A DNA stretch of 37,560 nucleotides. Origin: CAZKXU01 sp964556665. Its GTDB lineage: Bacteria > Bdellovibrionota_C > UBA2361 > CAZKXU01. Below, in pieces: positions 16,652 through 23,107 of this stretch (positions are counted from its first letter, which is position 1; each line of letters starts with the position of its first letter). Below the pieces are notes generated by a model. The model did no database searches and was not told the DNA's origin. It saw only the letters and a list, made by a program, of their open reading frames with translations. The stretch spans positions 1 through 37,560 of the forward strand of contig CAZKXU010000023.1 in assembly GCA_964556665.1 (NCBI GenBank), given 5' to 3'. The translations under genes were made by a program, and so were the position numbers.

Positions 16652-18475
16652 TTAGGAGTTTTTGGCATCCTCGACTTTTCTGTTCTGCTTTATTGTAAGG
16701 CCTAGCATGGCTTGACGCACCATGGAGTAGGTTATTGCTTCTGGGCGCCTAGTAGTTTCTGGAAATAAAGTATTTATTCTCTTATGTAAAGCTTGAAGAT
16801 AGTCTAATGGATACTGACCAGCTCTAATTAAAATCTTTTCTAGCCTACTTTTAAAGCGACTTATCCACCTCCATCTTGGATTGCTTTGAATCCGAATGCG
16901 CCAAACATTAAGGCGCGCAACTGTTTTTAGCGCGGCGCGCGGCGCTTGGGCTACAATTGCTCTTACATTTGCCATCTTTTTGATTCCTTTGGCTGGATGA
17001 TAGTGTCTACTAACTCGCCGTTCAGTTCGACTCCTTTCACGCAAGGCGTTCTCTTCGTTACCTGGATTAAATATTATTATTCTGAGGGCTTGTGCTGGTC
17101 TTCTTCTCCAATTTGAGAACTCCGATTTCCTTAAAATTTTTGTAAGGAGACGGTAGGCATTTAGTGTAAATGATACCGCTTTTTTCGGAGCTCTTGAAAG
17201 GGCGTAATTCCTGACCCATCTAGGTACCTGAAGTGCTCTAATCGCTCTACTAGAATCGTATAGCTCTGCATATTTGATCAACGACCGAAGAAACTGCATA
17301 TACTTCCCGGGTCGGCGAGCCATTGCATCAATCACCAATCCGTCATTCCCTCTTAACGCTGCAAATTCCTTTCTGCGAAGCAAACTATTCTTTCTTCTTA
17401 TAAATCCTAATAGCCATTGCTCAACTCTATCCGTTGAGGTCATTAAGCGGCGATATACGATCCAGGGGGAGGTTCTCAACTCCGAGAATCTTGGATCACT
17501 TAAAATTGTACGGGCCTTACTTTCAATAGCTCTTAATTTCAAGATAGTTCTGCGTGGATGGGTTAGAATATAATCAATTAGATTTGTTGATGAGAGATTT
17601 ATAAATCTCAATTTTCGATCTGAAACCGCCTTTTCGAAGGTATCAAGAGCGTTCTCTAACCTAAGCTCAAGATTGGTCGTATCGAGAGCCAGTCTACGAA
17701 CTTTCTGCTTACTACTTCTAAAGATAGCAAAGCGCTCCTGCGAACAAACTGCCTTAAGCTGACATTCAGCTAAATCTATCCTTTCAGGTAAGCTCTCACG
17801 ATGAAACCAGGCCGCATGCATGACATCTGCTGCTGATCTATGCCAAGCTTTATATCGGGGATTTAACATTACCGCATTGTACCCCCTCTTTACTTCTCTG
17901 AAATAATTTACCAGATCAGCTGGTTTTGCAGAGAGGGCATACCTAATACCACCTTTTATTCGGCTTAGCCGCACAAACTCTCTTGAGCCGATAATATCTG
18001 CGACCAATCGGCGATTGTATATAACTGGCTTAACCAGTAGTTGACAATCCCGCAGATAGTCTCCGAGACGATGACGATTAACCGCAAGCTCAGCCAATAA
18101 GACACGCCAAACCGGTTTCTGTTCGGCCAAAGTTAAATCGGGCAGTTTTAACCGTTTATACAATTCCGTAAAACTGAGTAGTAATAACTTTCCGGCGTTT
18201 TTCAGCTCATTATGCTCACTTACATTTATCCGACCAATCCGAACCTCCCCAATGTATTTATCAATTGCCTCCACTGTTTCAGAATCAACATAAAGTCTTC
18301 CACGTAGTGTGACCCCACTTCGTTGTCTTACTCTTCTAATCCGATCAAGTAATTTTCGGGCAGAGGGAGAGAGCGAGGCCATCGACAAGGTCAATACTGG
18401 AAATCTATCCGGAACGATCTTCTTACTCCACGGGTCAGATATCTTGGGCGTTACATCTTTTAAACTGCTTCTCAT
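16652..18475 (-). CDS. Highly basic helical-repeat protein (about ten 41-residue repeats), unknown function
   Basis: A 607-residue protein rich in Arg and Lys, with no signal peptide or membrane helix. From about residue 165 a 41-residue period is visible. Aromatic or aliphatic residues fall at 167, 208, 249, 289, 330, 371, 412, 453, about 494 and 535. Each of the clear units starts F-x-x-[L/W/F]-R, and a Pro lies 18 residues later in at least six units (185, 307, 389, 430, 471, 512). The units look alpha-helical. Such a solenoid with strong positive charge could bind RNA or DNA, but I recognise no named repeat. The ATG at 18475 overlaps a TATAAT; Met32 (18382) is an alternative start. It lies next to the second 186-bp element. 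Confidence 0.7.
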   Translation of the reverse strand: MRSSLKDVTPKISDPWSKKIVPDRFPVLTLSMASLSPSARKLLDRIRRVRQRSGVTLRGRLYVDSETVEAIDKYIGEVRIGRINVSEHNELKNAGKLLLLSFTELYKRLKLPDLTLAEQKPVWRVLLAELAVNRHRLGDYLRDCQLLVKPVIYNRRLVADIIGSREFVRLSRIKGGIRYALSAKPADLVNYFREVKRGYNAVMLNPRYKAWHRSAADVMHAAWFHRESLPERIDLAECQLKAVCSQERFAIFRSSKQKVRRLALDTTNLELRLENALDTFEKAVSDRKLRFINLSSTNLIDYILTHPRRTILKLRAIESKARTILSDPRFSELRTSPWIVYRRLMTSTDRVEQWLLGFIRRKNSLLRRKEFAALRGNDGLVIDAMARRPGKYMQFLRSLIKYAELYDSSRAIRALQVPRWVRNYALSRAPKKAVSFTLNAYRLLTKILRKSEFSNWRRRPAQALRIIIFNPGNEENALRERSRTERRVSRHYHPAKGIKKMANVRAIVAQAPRAALKTVARLNVWRIRIQSNPRWRWISRFKSRLEKILIRAGQYPLDYLQALHKRINTLFPETTRRPEAITYSMVRQAMLGLTIKQNRKVEDAKNS

Positions 18476-18545
18476 TATAACAACTCTAATTACTTCAAGT
18501 TTAGCGATATTTTCGCATACTATTAGATCTTAAGATAACAAGAAA

Positions 18546-18627
18546 AAATAGACACCCATAAAGTAGCTACGAGAATTTCGTAGGAAGTTCTACGTAATTT
18601 TCTTAGTTAAATTATGGGTGTCTATTT
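18546..18627. mobile_element. 82-bp palindromic element, copy 1, with partial duplication of its right end
   Basis: Perfect 16-bp terminal inverted repeats, AAATAGACACCCATAA and its complement, enclose a core with CGTAG/CTACG pairs. Bases 18598-18629 are repeated at 18630-18662 with one change. It fits a small non-autonomous or REP-like element. A second copy lies at 22853-22934 in the same orientation. No transposase is in the window. Confidence 0.8.
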
Positions 18628-18669
18628 CTATTTTCTTAGTTAAATTATGGGAGTCTATTTCTATTATTT

Positions 18670-19899
18670 CTATTTAGAAAACCAAGTCTTTGCAGCCACT
18701 ATTTCTATCTTAATGTCCTTATAAGTTTCGACCTGTTCTTCCCCCAGTGTAATTACTGTTAGCTTATTAACATTTAATTCTTTAGAAATTTCATATAATG
18801 CTCTGAATTCTCTTTCCCTTGTTTTAAGCATTGATAAAGTGGGCGCTACTTGTATAGCTTCTATGTTTGTATGTCCTTTACGTATTAAGAAATCAATTTC
18901 AAAACCTGACTTCGTAATGTAATAGAACAAAGAATGGTTTGTCTTGTATCCTCGAATTCTTAATTCATTAAACACAGCATTTTCTAAAAGAATTCCGAGA
19001 TTTGGCGAAGACATAACAGTTCGTGCGTTGTAGAAGCCATTATCTACTGTATAGAGTTTTCTATCAGATTTTATTCTGACTCTAGGTTTAAAGTTATATG
19101 CTTGAAGCTCGGATATTAAATACGCTTCTTCTGCGTATTTGATAAATTTTTTAATAGTTGGTGAGCTTACATCACCGTTTAATTGCCTCGACAAGCTATC
19201 TACGTTAAACCTAGAACAAAGACCCGCAAGGCAAAGGTCCAATGTGTCATTTAAGCCTTGTACATTTCGTATGTTGTTTTTTCGGACTATGTCTTTTAAA
19301 ATTATCGAATCCCATAATGTTGAAAGATAAATTCTATAGTCTACCTTACCTGTGGCAACATCAGGAAATCCTCCGTACTCAAGGTACTTTTTTATATCAT
19401 ATTCGCCACTAGCCGAATTAAATATTTCTTTATAGCAGAATGGGAATATTTCTATGCATAGATGTCTTCCTGTTAGAGAAGTAGCAAATTCATCACTTAA
19501 TAAATTTGAGTTTGAGCCGGTAACAATAATATTTTGATTATTGCGATGTAGTTTATTAAGAAATTGCTCCCAGCGAGGCAAAAGGTGGATCTCGTCAAAG
19601 AAATAATAATCAATTTCTCCATACACATGCTTTAGTGCGTCAACTAAATCATTTGAATTTGTATTTTTTGGCAAATCATCTTCTTCGAAGTTAAAATACG
19701 CAAATTGTTTACTTACTAAAGCGCTCATTGCCAAAGTGGACTTGCCAGATCTTCTTGGACCTAGAATTACTTTAATAAGTTGGGAGTCTAGGTTTTTGGT
19801 GAGTGTAGAAATTGCAAATCTTTCTATAAGCTCCTTTTCTTTGAATTTTTCAATTTCTAATTTTTGTTTTTTAACTATATTGACAAGCAAATCATTCAT
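18670..19899 (-). CDS. AAA-type ATPase with C-terminal DUF4143 domain
   Basis: A 409-residue protein of the widespread ATPase/DUF4143 family. Walker A GPRRSGKST is at 47-55, Walker B YYFFDEIH has Asp102 and Glu103, and the sensor strand reads IVTGSN followed by LTGR. YGGFPDV then marks the family. The C-terminal third has LENAVFNEL and GFEIDFLI, the residues that recall a PD-(D/E)xK-like nuclease fold. Biological role is unsettled; these genes are scattered, horizontally moved accessory genes. This one is distinctly AT-rich compared with its neighbours. A 12-bp inverted repeat covers the start-codon region (19899-19930), a likely operator. The 3' end abuts the 82-bp element. Confidence 0.9.
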   Translation of the reverse strand: MNDLLVNIVKKQKLEIEKFKEKELIERFAISTLTKNLDSQLIKVILGPRRSGKSTLAMSALVSKQFAYFNFEEDDLPKNTNSNDLVDALKHVYGEIDYYFFDEIHLLPRWEQFLNKLHRNNQNIIVTGSNSNLLSDEFATSLTGRHLCIEIFPFCYKEIFNSASGEYDIKKYLEYGGFPDVATGKVDYRIYLSTLWDSIILKDIVRKNNIRNVQGLNDTLDLCLAGLCSRFNVDSLSRQLNGDVSSPTIKKFIKYAEEAYLISELQAYNFKPRVRIKSDRKLYTVDNGFYNARTVMSSPNLGILLENAVFNELRIRGYKTNHSLFYYITKSGFEIDFLIRKGHTNIEAIQVAPTLSMLKTREREFRALYEISKELNVNKLTVITLGEEQVETYKDIKIEIVAAKTWFSK

Positions 19900-19930
19900 A
19901 TTTTAGAATAATATAATGTATTCTAAAATA
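19899..19930 (-). promoter_or_regulatory. Inverted repeat over the start region of the DUF4143 ATPase gene
   Basis: TATTTTAGAATA and TATTCTAAAATA are perfect 12-nt inverted copies separated by 8 nt. The site touches the start codon and covers the expected ribosome-site and promoter area, so binding there would block expression. Autoregulation is a guess. Confidence 0.5.
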
Positions 19931-20269
19931 TAGCAACTTAATTTTAATTGACCGGTAAAAATACATAGTGATTTTAATAAGTTATTATATGCTTATTACC
20001 TTCCTTTTTGAGTAACAAGTCTCACATCGTATTTAGCAATTACACGCTTGGCGATCGCCTTTAAACGAAATAATCATGATAGAATAATCTCTGGGTGCCC
20101 GTGATTATTTTTTATATATGACTGGGACCGCGGGCTTCCAGCCCGCTGGTGGCAGTTGCAGGAGATTTTTGTTCTACCCTTTTAGCTAAAAATATTCGAC
20201 TATCACCGAGTAAAGTTTTCCAATCAATATTCCAGCATTTGCCAAAATATCTGTGCAAAATGGGTACAG
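19931..20269. other. Intergenic region upstream of the 5S gene
   Basis: About 340 bp hold the half copy of the GC-rich repeat at 20121-20147 and no visible gene. No 23S, 16S or tRNA sequence is recognisable, so the 5S gene following it is not the tail of an rRNA operon within this window. Confidence 0.5.
20121..20147. repeat. Half copy (one arm) of the GC-rich hairpin repeat
   Basis: ACTGGGACCGCGGGCTTCC followed by AGCCCGCT is the left arm shared with the copies at 11108 and 37511. No matching right arm follows, so this copy is truncated. Confidence 0.75.
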
Positions 20270-20309
20270 CACCAGAAGAGAATGATCTTTCGAGCATTCT
20301 CTTCTGGTG
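20270..20309. repeat. 15-bp inverted repeat overlapping the 5' end of 5S rRNA
   Basis: CACCAGAAGAGAATG and CATTCTCTTCTGGTG are perfect inverted copies with a 10-nt loop. The right arm includes the first bases of the 5S gene (CTTCTGGTG), which normally pair with its 3' end. It may be a processing stem of the precursor or an inverted duplication of the 5S end. Confidence 0.7.
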
Positions 20310-20415
20310 GCTATAGCGGAGGGGTCACACCCGTTCCCATACCGAACACGGTAGTTAAGCCCTCCAGCGTCAATGATATTGGGATCTCTCGAGAAAGTAG
20401 AACGCTGCCAGTATT
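20301..20415 (+). rRNA. rrf: 5S ribosomal RNA
   Basis: About 115 nt with the conserved order of 5S rRNA: helix I strand CTGGTGGC, loop and helix III segment CACACCCGTTCCCATACCGA followed by ACACGG-AGTTAAGC, then the 3' segment GAGAAAGTAGAACGCTGCCAG, whose GCTGCCAG pairs with the 5' strand. Exact ends are estimated to within a few bases. A rho-independent terminator follows at once. No 16S or 23S gene is near. Confidence 0.9.
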
Positions 20416-20417
20416 TA

Positions 20418-20453
20418 CCCCCGATAACCCTAAAGGTTTTCGGGGGCTTTTTA
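20418..20453 (+). terminator. Rho-independent terminator of the 5S gene
   Basis: CCCCCGATAACC pairs with GGTTTTCGGGGG (one mismatch) around a short loop and is followed by CTTTTTATTT. It is placed directly after the 3' end of the 5S rRNA. Confidence 0.85.
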
Positions 20454-20533
20454 TTTGATGAATCAATATATAAATCAGTATTTGGCCGGCAGAAGAGTTG
20501 TAAAACATCTGGTTAACTCTCTGTCGGCTTGCA

Positions 20534-20983
20534 TCATGAGAGTAGTCTGCGTTTGATCTGAATGCATAAATTCACGATCAGGGCTCCGACCAACCCTGTT
20601 GCCAGGATCATTGATGGTACACCATAGACAAGCTCCATCACCCTGAAGCCGTAGCGTTGACCTAGCCAATAGGGAAGGCCTTCGTAGAGCCCAAGTACTG
20701 CGAAGACAGCCAGGCAGACAATGACGTTCACGTACATGCCCTTCCACTTGCCATACTCTCTGATCGTTTGCTCGTCGATCCCATTGAAAGCAAGCACCAC
20801 TCCCGGGACGAGAAAAACCGCTATCAAGGTGATGCAGAAGTTGCTCTCAGTTGAGCCGTTGGAGAGCTCTTCCATTGAGATGTATGGAAGAAAACATGAC
20901 CATGTGATAGCGTGCATGATGCCGATGGAGAGAAGTCCCTGCTTGAATACTTTCCACGGGTAACTGATTGCAATGCTTGTCAC
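20534..20983 (-). CDS. Small membrane protein of unknown function
   Basis: A 149-residue protein with four probable membrane helices (about 18-35, 50-66, 82-100 and 118-142) and a short basic C-terminal tail, IQIKRRLLS. The order of charges suggests both ends inside. No family motif is seen. The region is richer in G and C than the AT-rich ATPase gene nearby. GGGAGG lies before the start, supporting the ATG at 20983. It is convergent with the 5S gene and alone on its strand. Confidence 0.7.
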   Translation of the reverse strand: MTSIAISYPWKVFKQGLLSIGIMHAITWSCFLPYISMEELSNGSTESNFCITLIAVFLVPGVVLAFNGIDEQTIREYGKWKGMYVNVIVCLAVFAVLGLYEGLPYWLGQRYGFRVMELVYGVPSMILATGLVGALIVNLCIQIKRRLLS

Positions 20984-21194
20984 GGCAACCTCCCAAAAGT
21001 AACAGAGAAGAGAAAGAGCATATCTTTCTGTTGACTGTTACCTAGTTGAAAACCTTCAACTCTTCTACCAGCTAAGTATGATAGCATAAAGAGAGGACTT
21101 GATAAATCGTGATGTTCTCGGGCATTTTTCGCCTTCTCTAAGTTCGAACTGCTTCTTCTAGGATAATATTTAAATCGCAGTCACCTCTTGTCAT

Positions 21195-21213
21195 TTACAC
21201 GAAATTCGTGTAA
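21195..21213 (+). promoter_or_regulatory. Likely VapBC operator
   Basis: TTACACGAA and TTCGTGTAA are perfect 9-nt inverted copies around one base, ending 9 bp before the GTG start of the antitoxin gene. Toxin-antitoxin operons are normally repressed by the complex binding such a site. The short distance leaves little room for a Shine-Dalgarno sequence, so the mRNA may be leaderless. Confidence 0.65.
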
Positions 21214-21222
21214 GCTATAGTT

Positions 21223-21459
21223 GTGACTCAAAAAAAAGTTAAAACCAGTATTACCTTTACCGCTCCTAAAGGTCTTATCAGTCGAGCTCGGCTAAGAGCC
21301 AGGGCAAACAATCGAACGCTTAACGAATTATTCAATGATTGGCTTGGTTCCATGGTCAATTCTCATTCCAATGGAGATATTTTTGATAAGCTCATGGATG
21401 AGCTTTCCACTGTGAATTCCGGAGGCCCCTACAGTCGAGAGGAATTAAATGAGCGATAG
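21223..21459 (+). CDS. vapB: VapB-type antitoxin
   Basis: A 78-residue protein. The first 45 residues (TSITFTAPKGL then RARLRARANNRTLNELFNDWL) fit a ribbon-helix-helix DNA-binding domain: one strand and two helices. The C-terminal part ending in the PYSREELNER motif would wrap the toxin. It starts with GTG and overlaps the toxin gene by 11 bp, the usual arrangement for coupled translation. Assignment rests on size, fold pattern, the operator palindrome upstream and the PIN-domain partner downstream. Confidence 0.85.
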   Translation: MTQKKVKTSITFTAPKGLISRARLRARANNRTLNELFNDWLGSMVNSHSNGDIFDKLMDELSTVNSGGPYSREELNER

Positions 21460-21892
21460 ATATTTTATCGATACAAATATATTTATCTATTTATTTGATA
21501 AGTGTAGCCCTGAAAAGTCACGTACCTCAAGAGTAATCATTAAAGAAGCTTTAGATAAGAAAAACGGATTGATCAGCTTTCAGGTTGTTCAAGAGTTTAT
21601 GAATGCTGCTGTCAAGAGGTTCCCGCAAAAAATGTCACATAAGCAGCTACGTAATTTTTTTAGAAGGATATTAAGGCCGCTCATCGGAATATTACCAGAT
21701 GTCCAGATATATGAAGACGCCTTAGAAATTAACAAGCAATATAGGTTTTCATTCTACGATTCACTCATTATTGCAGCTGCTCAATCCAGTGCATGTAATA
21801 TCTTATTGAGCGAAGATCTACAGTCAGATCAAACAATCGAAGGGGTAAGAATTGTGAATCCATATAAACAACTAATGTTTCATAATGATTAG
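21449..21892 (+). CDS. vapC: VapC-type PIN-domain toxin (ribonuclease)
   Basis: A 147-residue PIN-domain protein. The acidic metal-binding residues are present: Asp8 in FIDTNIF, Glu49 in VVQEFMN, Asp104 in FSFYDSLIIAAA, and Glu122-Asp123 in LLSEDL. VapC enzymes are Mg-dependent RNases, often cutting tRNA or the 23S sarcin-ricin loop; which target applies here cannot be told. All catalytic positions are kept, so it should be active and held by the antitoxin encoded just upstream. Length is normal for the family. Confidence 0.93.
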   Translation: MSDRYFIDTNIFIYLFDKCSPEKSRTSRVIIKEALDKKNGLISFQVVQEFMNAAVKRFPQKMSHKQLRNFFRRILRPLIGILPDVQIYEDALEINKQYRFSFYDSLIIAAAQSSACNILLSEDLQSDQTIEGVRIVNPYKQLMFHND

Positions 21893-21893
21893 T

Positions 21894-22033
21894 CTGCTCA
21901 AGTCCCCGTTCAGGGGGCATACATGCGCGCCCGCAGGTCGCGCATTAGTGCAGCCTGCAGCTGCCCTTTACCCGTGCTGCGCACGGGGAATAATGCATAC
22001 CACCATACCCCGTGAACGGTCACCTGCTCAACT
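21894..22033. repeat. GC-rich, structured intergenic element between vapC and the Sel1-like gene
   Basis: The segment starts with GTCCCCGTTCAGGGGG and ends with CCCCGTGAACGGTCAC, imperfect inverted copies (13 of 16). Inside are CCCGTGC/GCACGGG with a 3-nt loop and several other GC-rich pairs. CTGCTCAA(C/G) occurs at both outer ends. ACCGTTCACGGG-type ends also surround the 5822 hairpin repeat. It looks like a small palindromic element, distinct in composition from the AT-rich vapC gene. Confidence 0.5.
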
Positions 22034-22787
22034 AGTGCTCCTCGGTGGGGTCCTTCAGAAGTCGAAGCTGATCCTTAGCGAACCGACATGGTGCTTCACC
22101 TGTTTCCTTTTTCTCGGGACCCCGACTGAGAGAGCATGTTCGATTATATCGAGCGCGAGCCTTTTCGTAGTCTACGGGTGTCCCTTGTCCTAAACGATGT
22201 ACCAGGCCTTCCATAGCGCATCCCCAGGCATCTAGCGCAGTGCAAGCGATGGAAAATGTTCGGTATAGGCAAATCAAAGTCTCCTCAGTGGTATGATAGG
22301 AGATTGCGTCTGAAGGTGTTTTTACATTCCTAATGGTGGCGCCTCTATTCGTACATCCTGAGGGATTGCCTAATGCGCAAGCCAACGAGTAGCCATGTCG
22401 GCGCTCCATATCGAACTCCGGTAGCCCATACTTTTCGAGTACTAGAGCGATTGCGCGGCAGGCAGATCCATTAAGGCGATCGATGCACTCAGTTGTGCAG
22501 GCCGATATATTGTTCCTGCAATTTACCTCCTCCCACTTTTTTCCCTCCCAAAGCAACCAATGTCGCCATGTTCGACGGGCGTTCCAGATATCTGCGGGAC
22601 ATGTCTGAGTTAAAACTTCGATATCGCGAACATCAACTATACGGGAGGCAGCATGACGAAGCTCAGATTTACTTGGAGCATCTGCTAATAATGGTCTAGC
22701 GATTACGAATACGGCAAACCCCACACAGGTTCTTACCAACAGACCAATTTGCACTTGAAAACTCCAGTATTGAGTGAAAACGCTCAA
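22032..22787 (-). CDS. Exported cysteine-rich Sel1-like (Hcp-like) repeat protein
   Basis: A 251-residue protein. An N-terminal hydrophobic stretch (about 13-35) ending LLADA suggests a signal peptide. The later part shows Cys pairs spaced by seven residues, ACALGNPSGC (136-145) and ACTALDAWGC (181-190), followed by GLVHRLGQGTPVDYEKARARY, the helical hairpin of a Sel1-like repeat. This matches the disulfide-bridged Sel1 repeats of Helicobacter Hcp proteins in pattern. Fourteen Cys overall fit an oxidising compartment. The start is TTG at 22787. The stop lies in a CTAG shared with the end sequence of the 186-bp element family, and the last bases GAGGAGCACTAG are identical to it. Confidence 0.7.
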   Translation of the reverse strand: MSVFTQYWSFQVQIGLLVRTCVGFAVFVIARPLLADAPSKSELRHAASRIVDVRDIEVLTQTCPADIWNARRTWRHWLLWEGKKWEEVNCRNNISACTTECIDRLNGSACRAIALVLEKYGLPEFDMERRHGYSLACALGNPSGCTNRGATIRNVKTPSDAISYHTTEETLICLYRTFSIACTALDAWGCAMEGLVHRLGQGTPVDYEKARARYNRTCSLSRGPEKKETGEAPCRFAKDQLRLLKDPTEEH

Positions 22788-23107
22788 CCAAACATTCAGA
22801 GACCCAACTCTGAGATCTTATCTAGTATCATACTGTACTTATATCATAAGGAAAATAGACATCCATAAAGTAACTACGAGAATTTCGTAGGAAGTTCTAC
22901 GTAATTTTCTTAGTTAAATTATGGGATTCAATTTCTATTGCCCAGAGGACCGAGCGCTCCTTCTCTCATACATCGTTAAAGCTACCATCGACAATGCGTC
23001 GACTGGCTTACACTCCTCCTCTCTATTTTGCTACTATTATTGATCTTTAGTGGAGTATTCGACTCTTCTGGGGTACTTTAATAAGCCTAACAAAAGACCA
23101 ATTCCAG
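22788..23107. other. Intergenic region containing the second 82-bp element
   Basis: About 320 bp. Apart from the palindromic element at 22853-22934, no coding frame or RNA gene is evident. The region between 22935 and 23107 shows nothing recognisable. Confidence 0.5.
22853..22934. mobile_element. 82-bp palindromic element, copy 2
   Basis: Same length, order and orientation as 18546-18627. The core is identical over about 50 bp, but both terminal repeats have drifted (GACATCC and GGGATTCAATTT), so the ends no longer pair perfectly. It is the older or less constrained of the two copies. Confidence 0.8.

Noticed and set aside
16652..18475. Group II intron maturase or reverse transcriptase, because of the high basic content
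   Set aside because: No YADD-type motif or RT domain order is present; the 41-residue periodicity explains the composition better.
20475..20747. 90-codon minus-strand frame overlapping the small membrane protein
   Set aside because: Lacks features; the other frame has four membrane helices and a ribosome site.
21885..22193. 102-codon plus-strand frame after vapC
   Set aside because: It runs through the structured GC-rich element and antisense to the Sel1-like gene; no ribosome site or motif.
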